From the NCBI GenBank assembly GCA_001599975.1, contig BCIO01000003.1, forward strand, positions 1,978,677 through 2,042,676: a stretch of 64,000 bases of DNA. The letters run 5' to 3'. Shown in pieces: positions 23,132-34,397 of this stretch. The notes under the pieces were generated by a model. That model was not told where the DNA came from and did not search any database. It saw only the letters and a program-made list of their open reading frames with translations. Every line of letters starts with the position of its first letter. Within the stretch, counting starts at the first letter, position 1. Origin of the DNA: Cystobasidiopsis lactophilus. Lineage: Eukaryota; Basidiomycota; Agaricostilbomycetes; Agaricostilbales; Chionosphaeraceae. Both the position numbers and the translations under genes were made by a program.

Positions 23132-25516
23132 TCAGTCTTCGTCATGACCCACAAATTGCGACGCCAACATGGCAGACTGCAAGAAGGAGTCCACCGAGGC
23201 CCTTGCGTCTGCCGCCTTGTTCGACGCGGGCGGCATCAGCGGCTTATTTTCTGATTGCGCAGTGTCCGGGGTTGGCGGCGCCTCGAAGCCGGTCTGGTCC
23301 ATCTTGGGCGTCAACATCACCTCTTGCTCCGGCGAATTGGGGATGGGTACGATCGCCTCCTGACTTGACGCCGCTGGCAAGAGGTCCACAGAAGAGGTCG
23401 AGTGATGGATGGCGGGCACAGGTGGGACGCTGTCAGAGGAAGAAAAGCGACCCAGGTTGGTGGCGGAAGAGAAGGGCCTCGAGTTGCGGTCGCCGGACGC
23501 TTCCGAAAAGAGCGAGCCGCGGTCGTTGGGCGCCAAAGCCAGCTGGAAAGGTATGTCGTTGAGCACGCTGCCATAGCCCGAACGCGTGGAAATGCCAGTG
23601 GAGGACGCCCGGCTGACGTTGGAGTAGCGATCGCCAGCCTGCGGGAAGTATGGCGAATGCGGCGAGTTGTCGCCATGGGTAGCCACGTCCGAGAACTCGC
23701 CGTCGTCTGCAAAAGGGTTTTCCGCGGAAGCTGAGCTCTGCCGGTTGAGGGCTGGGCTGCGGTCCGGCGGCTGGGGGAAAAGCGGCGACGATGGCGCAGA
23801 GAGACGAGCCTGATTCTGCCCAACGCTGCCCGGCCTCAAGCCCATGAACGGCATGCCATCCAACAACGAGTCCCGGTTGGACGAAACGGACGAGTAGTGG
23901 CGCATCTCTGTATTGGGCCGCGACGAGCCGGTGAAGATCGAGATGTCCGACGTTGATTCGGCCGTCGAGATGCGGGCCGGGTCTGGGAAACGGGAGGTGC
24001 GGTCGGCAGCGCTGGACGCAAAGGAGTCGCGCTCGGTGCCCATGGGGAAGGGCTGGTGCTGGCCAAAGGTCGGCGTGACCAAGCCGTTTTGAAAGTTGGC
24101 GCCGATGATGCCGGACACCTCGTCTGCAAATGGGTCCTCGCCATTCGTTGATGTCGACAGGCGGTTGGGAGACTGGATGACCTCTTGCGTGGACGACGGC
24201 GTAACGGGCGTTGTGGCGGGCGCCAAGAGGTGGGCTGGAACGGCTGGAACGGGGACGGTGCGAGCTTGCGCATGGCCAACAACCTCGACTCGACCAGCCG
24301 AGTGAGCGGTAACGATCTGGTAGAAGCGCCACATGCAATCAGACAAAGTCGCGAAGTGCAGAGTCAGAAAAAGGTCAAAGCTCACCTGTGGCGGGTCCAG
24401 GATGTAGCTCATGTGAGAGATGACCGACAGATGGCTGGTATCGACAGAAGGTGCTTCCGAAGGTGGCCTTCGTTGGCCAGGAACCAGCAAAGAGGTGGGC
24501 GACGACGGGTTAGAGCCAGCAGCGGTAGAACCGGAAAAGTGAGAGCCTTTGCCCGAGTTTGGCGGCGCAAAGGGGAAACCTTTGGCGTCGGTTTGGAGAG
24601 GGTGAGGGGAAGTGGTGGGTGACAAGCCGAAACCAGAGGCTGACGAAGTGGGAGGGGCAACCTTGGGCAGCTTGAGGTTAAGGCCGCCGTCTCTGGCTGG
24701 TCGCGACGGCTTGGGTGCCTTGGATGAGCTCGCACCAGAGGCCGTGGAAGTCGCAGAGGGAGAGGAGAGCCCGGCTGCAATGACCTCGACGGCGCTGTCC
24801 GCAGCACTGCCGGCCGATTTGCCCGCGCCTTGGGGCAGGCTAGGCGCCATGTTGGGTGCGTTCTGCCCGAGGGCGTTCCTCTCCATCCCGTCTTCCACTG
24901 ACATGGAATTCGCATGAGGGGGGATGTACGCGATGGGGATGTTGGTGGTAGAGTGGGAGGAGCGGAAGGAAAAGTCGGACGACGTGGTCGAGTTGACGCG
25001 GCCGCCGGCAGGCTCGATGGCGTCGCCCTGGTCATCGAACGGGTTGCTGGCGCGCTTCTCGGTCGCGAGAAGGTCCGGCGTGGCGGAGGGGGAGGAGAGC
25101 AAGCTAGGGTGGACGGACCCTCGCTTCCTCGCGCCAGCAATGTCGTCGGAGAGGATGTTCTTCTCCTCCTGCCCAATCATGCGGCTGCCAATGCGACTTC
25201 GGCGCGGTGCTGGCCCAGAGTGCGCCTTGGCGTCGGTGCCGAAGCGGACCTTGGGCGAGAGCAGCTGGACGGACGAGCGCCGCTTCCTCCACCAGAACCA
25301 GTAGACGGCGAAGGCGACGAGCAGACCAGCTGCCGCCCCTCCGAACGCCTCTCCTGCCGTAGCCCCCGCCGAGCCCGAGTGGTGACCTCCCCCAATCTTC
25401 TGGCAAACATTCTGGCCGCACGACGAACAGCTTCGCCCCAACAGCACACACGTCTCGTTCGGTTGGCAGTGGCACGGTGGCGTGCTGTCGCAGGTAACGC
25501 ACTGCTGGTCGCTCAT
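23132..25516 (-). CDS. OPY2: Opy2-like HOG-pathway membrane anchor
   Basis: In yeast Opy2 recruits Ste50-Ste11 to the plasma membrane in osmosensing and mating signalling. The N-terminus MSDQQCVTCDSTPPCHCQ with NETCVLLGRSCSSCGQNVCQ has eight cysteines in the Opy2-domain spacing and no signal peptide, as in yeast. A glycine-rich helix (GEAFGGAAAGLLVAFAVYWF) and a basic stop follow. The cytosolic part of about 700 aa is Ser/Pro-rich with NPFDDQGD, NPFADD and DPFADE repeats that could bind adaptors. One intron (24317-24385) is 69 nt, phase 0 and free of stops. The gene ends SQFVGHDED. With an Atf1-like factor at 6-8 kb, the window holds two parts of the osmostress route. Confidence 0.85.
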   Translation of the reverse strand: MSDQQCVTCDSTPPCHCQPNETCVLLGRSCSSCGQNVCQKIGGGHHSGSAGATAGEAFGGAAAGLLVAFAVYWFWWRKRRSSVQLLSPKVRFGTDAKAHSGPAPRRSRIGSRMIGQEEKNILSDDIAGARKRGSVHPSLLSSPSATPDLLATEKRASNPFDDQGDAIEPAGGRVNSTTSSDFSFRSSHSTTNIPIAYIPPHANSMSVEDGMERNALGQNAPNMAPSLPQGAGKSAGSAADSAVEVIAAGLSSPSATSTASGASSSKAPKPSRPARDGGLNLKLPKVAPPTSSASGFGLSPTTSPHPLQTDAKGFPFAPPNSGKGSHFSGSTAAGSNPSSPTSLLVPGQRRPPSEAPSVDTSHLSVISHMSYILDPPQVSFDLFLTLHFATLSDCMWRFYQIVTAHSAGRVEVVGHAQARTVPVPAVPAHLLAPATTPVTPSSTQEVIQSPNRLSTSTNGEDPFADEVSGIIGANFQNGLVTPTFGQHQPFPMGTERDSFASSAADRTSRFPDPARISTAESTSDISIFTGSSRPNTEMRHYSSVSSNRDSLLDGMPFMGLRPGSVGQNQARLSAPSSPLFPQPPDRSPALNRQSSASAENPFADDGEFSDVATHGDNSPHSPYFPQAGDRYSNVSRASSTGISTRSGYGSVLNDIPFQLALAPNDRGSLFSEASGDRNSRPFSSATNLGRFSSSDSVPPVPAIHHSTSSVDLLPAASSQEAIVPIPNSPEQEVMLTPKMDQTGFEAPPTPDTAQSENKPLMPPASNKAADARASVDSFLQSAMLASQFVGHDED

Positions 25517-26221
25517 GGTGTGCGGCTAACCTGCGCGAGGGCGAATGGATGGGCGCAGAAGCAGATGAAAGGTTGGATAGGAGGACGCACCTGCAAAATT
25601 CGTGCTAGGCGTTCGTGCGCGCTTGTTGGCAAGCGATCGATAGTAACGGTAACGAGTGGACAGGGACGGAATGGACACAACACGAAAGGGAAGAGGTGAT
25701 GGATGACAGAGAGAGAGCTGAGACGGCTCGTGTCTTGAAACGCTTGGCCGCGGCTCTGGCTGGTGGTTTCGCTGTCGCGCTTGACCTGCTTCGGCGACTG
25801 CTCCATCCTTGCTGCCTTCGTTCTATTGGATATGGATGCAAGAACAGCAATGCAACTGCCCAGGCTTGAAGGCCTCGCGTTCCTGCCCGGCGCGTCCACC
25901 AAAACAGGGGCGTCGAGTGGCGTTCAAGTTCGGCTGGCGGCGGCAAGAAGATGTTGATCTCCCTGGCTTCTGGACCTGCTTTCGTTTGCTCTTCTCTGCC
26001 TGCCCTTTTGTAACGCTGCTGCACTCGTACAGGCTGGGCTTTTTCGATTTAGCCGCCGCCGAAACAGGACTCTCTTGCCAAATTCAGGTTCAACCGAACC
26101 TTACAGGTCCGCAATCGGCAACCTTGTCCCTACCCCTCAGCCTCGTGCCCGAGGAGATAGCTTTGTACGCGCCTCAGGCTTAAGACTCGTTCACCACCTG
26201 CTTCACATTCCAGCTTTCAAC
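25517..26221. promoter_or_regulatory. Divergent promoter, OPY2 / 7TM gene
   Basis: About 700 bases between divergent starts. Short frames only; no domain is seen and no element is named. Confidence 0.45.
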
Positions 26222-27671
26222 GATGGGCCACAACGCCAACGATAGCTACGATGTCTCTATGTAGGTGTTGCACAAACCGTCCAAAACGACTGGCAGCTGA
26301 AAAAAACACTTCGCGCAGCGTCTTCCCAAACCTAGGCTGGCAGATTGTCGTTGGTTCCTCTGCTCTGTGCCCTCTGGTTCACTCTAAGTACCGGAGTCCA
26401 ATAGGCCTACGTCTCGTTCGCCATCTGCTTCGTCGTGATTAACGGCATCTGCGCGAGGTGAGTGCGGAACAAGCCTTCCGCTCCACCTTTCTTATTATTT
26501 TCCTATCCCGCTGCAGACGCCTCGAGTCCCTCAAGCGCACCTTCACGTCCTTCAAGCCATTGCACGGCACTTGGCTGTGCGACATCCTCAGCTTGCTGGT
26601 CTACTTGGTCTCGTAAGTAAATTTGTCTCGTGGCGGGGGTGTCTCGCCCGCGTTCTCTCGGCGACCCGTGCTTATCTTGTCAACGGTTCCGCAGTTTTGC
26701 CTTTGTGGTCATCAATGGTGTGCCCAACAGGAGAGCATATCTTGATGGGAAGACTGACGAGATTTGAACAGGCTTTTTGACGTTTGGCTATGGCACCAAT
26801 CACCTCCACACCTGCGATGCCTCTGTCACGGTCTGCGTGTCCATCGTACGCTCCTGAGCTTTATTCCTTCCTCGCAGAGCACAAACTCAATCCTATCGAC
26901 TGCCAGTTCGTTTTGTCCAAAGTCTGCCTCTACCTCTTCTTCATGGAGCGCCTGCTCTTGATCGAGCACGAGCAACCGCCAACATTCATGCAACGCTTTT
27001 CCAACATCAAGTGGTTGGCTTCCGTGTTCCTCTTTGTTTTTGGTGTGCCAACTGCAAGTGAGTGCCTAGCTGTTCCTGGCCAACCACCAGGCCCACGTTT
27101 ACTCACGGCTTTGTTTCGAAAGTTCTACTTGGCTTCTCTCGCGAATTTGATCTGGTCTACCTTCCCAACGACGCCCAGGCCGTCGGCTGCCACGTTTTCC
27201 TCAAATGGTACTTCGCCGCGCCCATCATCAGTGAGCGGTTTTGATCTGCGGCGGGTGGCAACGCTCATCTGGACATCTCGCGCAGTTTGGATCGGCATCA
27301 TCAACACTTTCTTAATGGGATGCTACTGGTTCGCCAGGCGCAACCTGCGCGCCACCCGCAAGGTCGATCCCCTTCGGTACTCGCTCACTGGCTGGACCAG
27401 TCTCGCGCTGCTGGTTTCAGGCATTTCCACCGTCGTCAACCTTTCTGCCCTTCTCATCCTCAAGGGCGAGCACGGAATCGAGTGCCTCCTGTGCTGCTCC
27501 ATCGATGTGGTGGTCAACGCCCTCGCCCTCGCGCTCATCACCAAAAATGTCGGCGAGGAAGCCCACCTTTTCCCTCAACGTCGCTCAGGCAGCTCATCGC
27601 CGGACGTCCACGATGCTTACTACCCCACCATGCTCGACAAAGAGCAAAACGACTCCTTTCCTCAGATCTAG
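26222..27671 (+). CDS. Seven-transmembrane receptor-like protein
   Basis: Receptor topology; ligand and family name unknown. Splicing from MGHNANDSYDVS (glycosylatable NDS) gives seven hydrophobic segments: IVAYVSFAICFVVINGICA, CDILSLLVYLVSFAFVVING, TVCVSIFVLSKVCLYLFF, WLASVFLFVFGVPTAILLGF, WYFAAPIIIWIGIINTFLMG, LTGWTSLALLVSGISTVV and CLLCCSIDVVVNALALALI. Segment 3 ends in FMERLLLIEH (MER at 26943-26951), placed like the E/DRY motif of GPCRs. About eight introns were placed; one acceptor (near 27119) was chosen because it alone keeps the fourth and fifth helices in frame. The tail ends QNDSFPQI. I recall similar 7TM proteins with an MER/VER end of helix 3 in basidiomycetes, often in multiple copies. 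Confidence 0.75.
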
Positions 27672-27822
27672 ACGCACCCACTGTACAGCACCCCCACCAC
27701 CACGTTCTTTCTCTTTACAGGCACTCTCACTCTCACACCTCGCAGGGCTCGGGTAATCGCAGCTTACTTTTATTTGTCGCACTGGATTTGGCCTTGGAAT
27801 TTAAAGCATGTGTAGATCGCAT

Positions 27823-28836
27823 TCATCGTAGTCCTCCAAGAGTCGCCTTCTTATACGCGATCTCGAATAAATAGTCCAAGCACTCTGCCTGCACCTTGGC
27901 TTTCTCCCAGCTGTCACCCCAAAGGTAGACGCCGTGGTTTTCAACCAGAACAGCCGGTCTGAACTTGAGAAGCGCGATGAGCACGTTCCACGCCAAATAT
28001 GTTCAGACCCATACGCTTCGGGGAAGTCTTTGATGGCCTGGTTTCTGTTTGAGCTTGAAGGTTGAGAAAATGAAGCCAGGATGCGCACCTTTTCGATACT
28101 CTCTGTGAGCTGGCTCTCGGTCGGCTGGCTGTTCGGCAGCGGTCACCTCACAAATAGCGAGCGGACGAGCTGCACGCACTTTGGAATGATGGGCACAACC
28201 AAAGTGTCCGTGTTTTTCCAAGCTGCGTGCATGCCACCGATGCGAACGCCTGCCGACAGAAGTGTCGATGCTTGCCACAAGTTTCAAACGGAGAAGTTCC
28301 CTTACCTTTGATCATCTCTTGGTTCGCTATTTGAAATGCTTTGACGGAAGGATCCAGAGAGGGCAAACTGCTGGCCAGGGCAGCGTATTGCGAATGTGTG
28401 TGGATGCAACACTTTGCCTTTGTCAATTCATGGATTTTGAGGAACACCGGCGTGCTCTAGGCCACAAACTCAGTTCAAACCTAGAGAGTTGATGAATACG
28501 GACGTACATCTGACTGCTTCAATGATGTGGCGGGTTTGGAAAGCACCTCGCCTGAGACCACATCAAGTTGGTACAAGTCGGCCGGCTTCATGCGCTCTTT
28601 GAAGACGCCCGAGGGTGTGACCCAAAGAGACGATCTGTTTGAGCCTAGTTCAGCAAGACATTGCGGCTTGAAAGACGCCGCTTGCCCTTCCTGCAGAGTC
28701 ATTGCTCCGCCAGCTGCGTTTGCCGCCTCAGCTTGGACGCGGCGTCGCTGGGCTCTGTTCTACGCTGTGACTTACTGCCTGTCATCCAAGACTTAGTCCA
28801 GAACTCTTTGCAGAGCTCGCAGATGATTTCTGCCAT
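27823..28836 (-). CDS. MDE1: Methylthioribulose-1-phosphate dehydratase
   Basis: Cytosolic zinc enzyme of the methionine salvage cycle, class II aldolase/APIP family. Start [18 protein letters not shown] at 28836; splicing to an acceptor ending ACGCAG restores [12 protein letters not shown], the family's glycine motif. [19 protein letters not shown], the zinc ligands in [13 protein letters not shown] (about 28394-28402), NQEMIKG and LVVPII follow. The C-terminus [19 protein letters not shown] with [15 protein letters not shown] agrees with human APIP and yeast Mde1. An extra piece of about 16 residues ([16 protein letters not shown]) lies between the glycine motif and TPSG; it could be an insertion or an unrecognised intron. 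The start may be further upstream, since homologues have a slightly longer N-terminus. It shares a 247-base divergent promoter with the next gene. Confidence 0.9.
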
Positions 28837-29083
28837 TGCTGCTTGTAGAGATGCTGGCAAAGCGTCTCCAGAAGGCTCTACGATTTGGGTTACAGTCCAA
28901 CTCCAGCAACTTGCGGGTCTCGTTACTTCACTAAAGTCTGTCTTATGGCACGAAAAAGCGTCGGTTCCTCGGCCAACGCCCGACAAAGGGAAGACTCTCC
29001 TTCCGACTCTTCCTTTCCTGAGGTTTCTGTACGGGCCTCGTTCTGACAGTAAGACCTCTTGCTGGACTGCCATTCTCTCCAAC

Positions 29084-30711
29084 ATGCCTCCACCCAGATA
29101 TTACGACTCTCCAAGCACGCCCTACACTCCACGTCGGTCGCCATACTCGTCCCGTCATGCTTCGCCAAGGACGCCTCGGACCCCGTACAAAGACAGCCCT
29201 TCGCCAGGGGGAAGGCGCCCACAGATGTACTCTCCCAGCATGGCCAGCAGTCTCAGCTCCATCGACGAAGATGAGAAGGGCTCTTTCATGCCTCCTCCCC
29301 AGCCTAGCGGCCCTTACCGTCAAAGAGCCATCCAGCGAATGTCACGATTTCTATTCCCGTCTCAACAAACCATTGGGGGCCGCGCTTTTCAAGCTCCTCC
29401 GTCCTTCATGCAGCCGCAATCAGAGCCGGAAATGCCTTTGCCGCTCCAACACGAGTGGCACAAGGTTGTGTTTAGTCGGTATGCACCTGATTCTTGATTT
29501 ACGGCACCTGGTTGACAAGCATACAGGGGATTTACGGCCTGCTCATGCACCCTGGCGGCGCTCTCGAATTTGGGGGCCTTTGCTCTCAACCAGGTTGCCC
29601 TGGTACATCTGCCCGGCTATTCGCAGAACTCCACATACTATGCTGCCACCGATACCATTGTCCGCCTCAGAGGCATCCTTGACGCGTGAGACTGCTTACT
29701 GATGCTCACTAGAGTCGTCTGAACTTGATGCCAGCGTGCCCGGTTCGGCGTGGGGTTCTTGGAGCCTCAACAGTCTGGCTAGCTTCCTGTTCGGGTACAC
29801 GGCCCTTTTTGCCGGGGTGTTCTGTGTCTTGGCAGCAATCATGGAGGCTTGGGGCGATCGCATGCGCAGAAAGGTGCGTTCTTTTGGCTTTCGTTCTGGG
29901 CTTGGGAAGACGCTCATTCTGTCCAAGCTGTCAATCAATGCCTTCAGCGGTTTTGTGGACAAGGTCCATCCTTCTCAACCCTTACCCAGATATGGTAGGC
30001 CGGGTCATTGGCTACACAGACATTCCTGACCCCTGCCCACAGGCGGGGCAAGCATCAAATTGTGGTGGATGGTTCTTTTAGCGCTGCCGTCCTTTGCTGC
30101 CATCGCCTTGGACTTGATCATCTTCTTCTCCACACACGCAACTGTTTCGTCGGCTCAAGGGATCGGCAACGCATCCTCTACAGGCTTCGGGTTGTCGACC
30201 GACTTTGACCTCATCGCTGCCGTCTTGATGCTTATCGCGTGCGGCCTGTCCTCCTACGAACAAGTACACAAAGCAAAACACCGAGAGCTCCAATTCGTCC
30301 TACAAGGGGCACCCACGGCGCCTTCGATGGAGCACCTGCCCAACTGGGAACCCCCTCCAAGCTATTCGGCCACTCTTCCGCCGCAGTTCAGTGCTCTTCA
30401 GAGCCCATCCGCTTTCGGAATGGGGGTGCCGCCCCCACCTTCCGAGTACTCGAGCGAGTCGTCGTTTCAACAAGACGAATATCCGTCGTTTCGGTCTGGC
30501 GATGACAAAGTCAGGCCTTCAATGGGCCGGCCCAGTCTTGGTCGACCTCGCCCACCGCCTTCGGAAGCTGAAGAATCGCTAGCTACAACTGCTGTTGTTC
30601 CGAACAAGAAGAAAGCCACCAAGGCATTTGAGGAGTGGGGTATGTGCGTTCGAAGCCAGAGCGGTTCTCAACTGATGGCGCTGTGCAGGTACTCCGATGC
30701 AAAAGCGTTGA
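29084..30711 (+). CDS. Four-helix membrane protein with PPxY tail
   Basis: Unrecognised; the layout recalls Sur7/PalI-type plasma membrane proteins but no family motif is certain. The cytosolic N-terminus is Ser/Pro/Arg-rich (PRYYDSPSTPYTPRRSPYS). Predicted helices: TACSCTLAALSNLGAFAL, then an outer loop with NSTYY, LASFLFGYTALFAGVFCVLA, WWMVLLALPSFAAIALDLII and DLIAAVLMLIACGLSS. The C-terminal tail of about 160 residues is proline-rich and contains EPPPSYSATLP, a PPxY site that could bind WW-domain ubiquitin ligases of the Rsp5 type. Introns were placed at 29479-29526, 29686-29734, from about 29874, and before GGASIKLWW. After a final intron it ends EEWGTPMQKR. Confidence 0.65.
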
Positions 30712-30881
30712 TATAATACGTACTATCGTGGACCAAAAGCCTATGTTGGTAAGCTCGCGAGCACATTCATTGTCTGACTCTATCACACAGGTCGAGGATA
30801 GGTGTGGCGGTGCTATGGCCCGAACCGCGACGACCTCGCTAGCTCAGGGACCACCGACGCAAGCATCCGTGCTGGTCATGG

Positions 30882-31669
30882 ATGCCAGGGACCGAGGCCA
30901 ACCCCTCCCACTACGACTGGAGGGGTATCAGGGCCTGGTGCTTCCTGTGCGCTTCGTTACTTTTCTTGGAGGGTAAGGCTCTGGTCTTTGTTCCTTCGCG
31001 AAGGTTACATCTCTGACTCTCTGGCCTAGGATACCTTCTCAATGACCTGGCGTCAGACGGAGCAACTACCTTAACCATTCAAGATCCCCCGCCGGACGAC
31101 TCTGCTTTCGCTTCTTTCCCATCGCTGCTATGGACAGCTGCCAGCTTTCGATACATCATGGCCGGACTCTGCGACTTCTTGGCATTGATAATAGCCCTCA
31201 ACGGATATACGTTCGGAACCGTCAAGGCGAAGATTTCGACGTCGATGGGCATCTTGAAGGTCAAGACCGGCGAGATGGATGTTCCGAAGCCGTACGAGAA
31301 GGGCCCTTGGCCTTTGCTCTTGTTCATCTGCCTGATACCGTTTGGATCTGCCGTCTTCGACTACTTCCTGTTCTTTTATCAGCAGGACGACGGAGGCGAT
31401 TGGGAATGGGGCTGGAGCTTGGACGTCTCGTTGGCTGGGTCAGCCTTAACAGCGGCTGGCTTGCTCACCAACTTCCTTGAGAGCAAGAATCCCAAGCGGA
31501 ACAAGACAGAGGATGAAACTGCCCCAGATCCCCAGGTGCGTGCTTGAATTCGCCACTAACCACAACTCTGACCTCTCCTCAGTCCCAGTCTTTCGCGAAT
31601 CAGTCCCTGCCCAACGGGCCGAGTCTACCAATTACGATGCCACCAGCAAAACTGTCCTATGGCCGATGA
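30882..31669 (+). CDS. Small four-helix membrane protein
   Basis: Unrecognised. MPGTEANPSHYDWRGIRAW leads into the helix CFLCASLLFLEGYLL, then a loop TTLTIQDPPPDDSAF, FRYIMAGLCDFLALIIALNG, PWPLLLFICLIPFGSAVFDY and VSLAGSALTAAGLLTNFL. The tail is polar and ends PAKLSYGR at 31667-31669. Two introns (after 30972 and 31534) keep a single frame. An out-of-frame ATG lies four bases upstream (30878). It follows the preceding four-helix gene by 170 bases in the same direction, so an ancient duplication or a single longer transcript should be considered; I see no clear sequence identity between the two. Confidence 0.65.
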
Positions 31670-31777
31670 GAATGAAGTGTAAGGAGGGTCAAATGGCGTG
31701 GGTCTGTGAATCGCGATTCTGTAATACATGTGGACAGTGTTCCATCTACTAGCCTCTAAATGCTTCATCGTTAAGCT

Positions 31778-34227
31778 CTATTCCGAACTCTGACAAAGCC
31801 GGTCACTAATCGATGTCAAAAAGACATGCTTAATGAGCAGCTCACCGTCTTTCGCCATAGTTGTGATCTGGCGCTGCAAAAGGTCTTCGAACCCTTCGTT
31901 ATCTCGACCAGACCATGCCTGTCGGAGCCTTGTGATCCAGAAGCCCACGTCAAACACTAGACACAGAAGGTCTCAGTCGCGCGCTATCCAGCAGAATCAA
32001 GAGGACGCTCACCCAACAAGGTCAACCTGAACTTCCACAGGCGCAGCTTGTCTGTTGCCCAGGCATACAGCCCCTTCTTAACGACGGCGTTGATGCCTCT
32101 GACATTCGTTGTATCTGCTAGGCCGATGACCGCCCAGTCTGGTAGGAGGATTGAGCAGGGACTCCACCAGGCAAGAAAAAGCACACACGAGCGATGATGT
32201 TGATCCTGTTCACGGGAGAGCCCAAGAGCTGGTTGTTTGCTTGAATCATACGCATGCAGCGTGACAGAAAAATGAGCTCCCGGGGGATCAGTTGCTCATT
32301 TTCAAGCTTTGGGCATATCAGCAACAACCGAGGCCACAAAGAAAGCAGAACGGCATACCAAGGATTTAAGGCGAGCTTTGACAGATAACTGTGCCTCAAA
32401 GGAGTTTGGGTCCACAGCGGATCCAGCTGGCTTGGTTTCTTCCTGCTTCCGGCGCAGACGGAAGGGCCGCAGGAGGGTAGCGGAGGCGAACATGTCCGAA
32501 TTGCCAATCCCCCACTTTCTTGCAATCTCCTGAGATGGTGTATAAGGACGAGCTCAAGGTAGAGAGTGATAAACCCTCTCACATCGATTATCTTCGTGTC
32601 CATCGCAAAGAGGGAGCGCCAAAGTAGGCTGTAGTCCCGCCGGAACTCGTCCGACAGCGTTATATACAGCCCATGCTGCAATATTGTTACTTTCGTGCCC
32701 GCAAAATGGAGCTTTCGGGCTCACGTCGATAATAACCTAGCGGTCGGGATCAGCTCATGATCTCTGATCTGACCAGAGCACGTACAATCTGGGGCTGTTT
32801 GGGATCCGTTGGCAATGGCCGCACCAGAACGTTTCCCGGATGCGGGTCGACGTGGCAGAAGCCGAACTCTGTGCCCACATCAGAGGTCAGGTCAATCGGG
32901 AACAGAAGATGTTCTGCGAAAGGAACAGACTGAAGATCATGCTGTAAAGAGATCGTTTAAGCATTGCTTACAGAGATCAGAATGAGGCATAGAGGTAGGG
33001 CAACTGACGCCGAGAACGTATCCGCCACCAAGGTCATCGCTGCCGAGACGTCCAAGCCCCACGCTTCTATCTGAGCCTTGTCGCTGATCCTACATGCCCC
33101 TTGAACAAACCTAGGTGTCCACCGTAAGCCACAGTCTGGCATCTAACGAAGGAATCTGAACACATACTCCGCGACCATGACCTTTTCAGTCGTCAAGTCC
33201 CAAAAAACCTTTGGCACGACCACCTTTTTTGCCAGTGTTGGCTCGTTGGAAAGGTATTGCGCCGTCTTCTCGGCATTGCGAGCTTCATTGGTGAACGACG
33301 TCTCCAGCCGCATTTGCTGTGCAATGTCTGTCCGTTCACAAAGTCAATCAAGAAGGGCCAAAAGAAAGGAGGCAATCGCTCACAGTCGGCCATGAAGACG
33401 CACGGAATGTCGAACAGCCACTCATAGGCGCGCAGCAGCTGCTTCTGCGAGAAGAGGTCCCACTCGATCTGCTTCTCGATCGCCGGCCGCTGCACCTTGA
33501 CCGCTACCGGCGTGCCGTCCTTCAAAGTTGCCCGGTGAACCTGCGCGATAGATGCGGCCGCAATCGCTTGCTCGTCGAAGGACTGAAATAGTTCGGCGGG
33601 CGGCTGGTGGAACTCGGCCCGGATAACGGCTTCGACGTCGGAGTAAGGAATCTGAGGTGCTGCGTCGAAGATGTTGGCGAACGCTTCGGTGTAAGGCTAT
33701 TGGTGAAACAGGGAAAGTCCAATGTTAGGGACTTCTGTGACTGACGCACAATCTCAAGCAGAGATCTCACTTTAGGAAGTACTGCCGCCTGCATGCCTAA
33801 CGCCTGCCCTAGCTTGATATACAATCCACCATTCGTGACTGGTTGACGGACGAATCAGCAGGGCTCAAAGGAGGATAGCTTGAAGTGCAAGCTCACCAAC
33901 TAGCCAATGAAGCCGATCGGCCACTCGCTGGTGCATTGAGTCGATGGCTTTAGTGTTTCCCGGTTTGAAATTCATCTTGTAGTCGACGGCGATAGCGATC
34001 CCGGTGAACAGCGTGCGAAGGGATCGCTGCACGGCGGCGGCCTGGAAGTTTTCATCGTAGAGGAAGCCACCGACCCCCAAGAGGAACACAGCGCCCAGAG
34101 CATACGACTTGGAGCTGTTAGATGGTTTCTTCAAAGGCGCAGGCGAAGACAGAGTCCGCGAAAGAAGCCGATGATGACCACTGAAGAAATTCGAGGCCGA
34201 GCGAGGGGCTCGAAGCAGCGGAGGCAT
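31778..34227 (-). CDS. MCP2: ABC1/UbiB atypical kinase, ADCK1/MCP2 type
   Basis: Mitochondrial atypical kinase-like protein; yeast Mcp2 acts in mitochondrial lipid homeostasis. An Arg/Ser-rich presequence (MPPLLRAPRSASNFF) and a helix SYALGAVFLLGVGGF fit an inner-membrane location. Family motifs in order: KLGQALGMQAAVLPK (KxGQ), the Ala-rich loop AAASIAQVHRATL, VAVKVQRP (Lys), FCHVDPHPGNVLV (32831-32854) and LLDHGLYITL, where DHG replaces DFG as in ADCK1. At least nine introns; late exons join as NIIAHWAVIGLADTTNVRG and LLVFDVGFWITRLRQAW, ending SDRLCQSSE at 31778. A basic/polar insert (RLRRKQEETKPAGSAVDP) lies near 32400-32470. Confidence 0.9.
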
Positions 34228-34397
34228 TCTCCTGGGGCTCTGGGGAGACTACAAGCTACAAAACTAACACAACGAGCACAGCCAAGTCATCAGAACGCAA
34301 GGCCGAATGGGTTGATGAAGGGCAAGAGATTTCTTGGAGAGGCAAGACGACGACGATGTGGCCCTATTAGCTCCGTAGACCTTGATAACGCGTTTCA

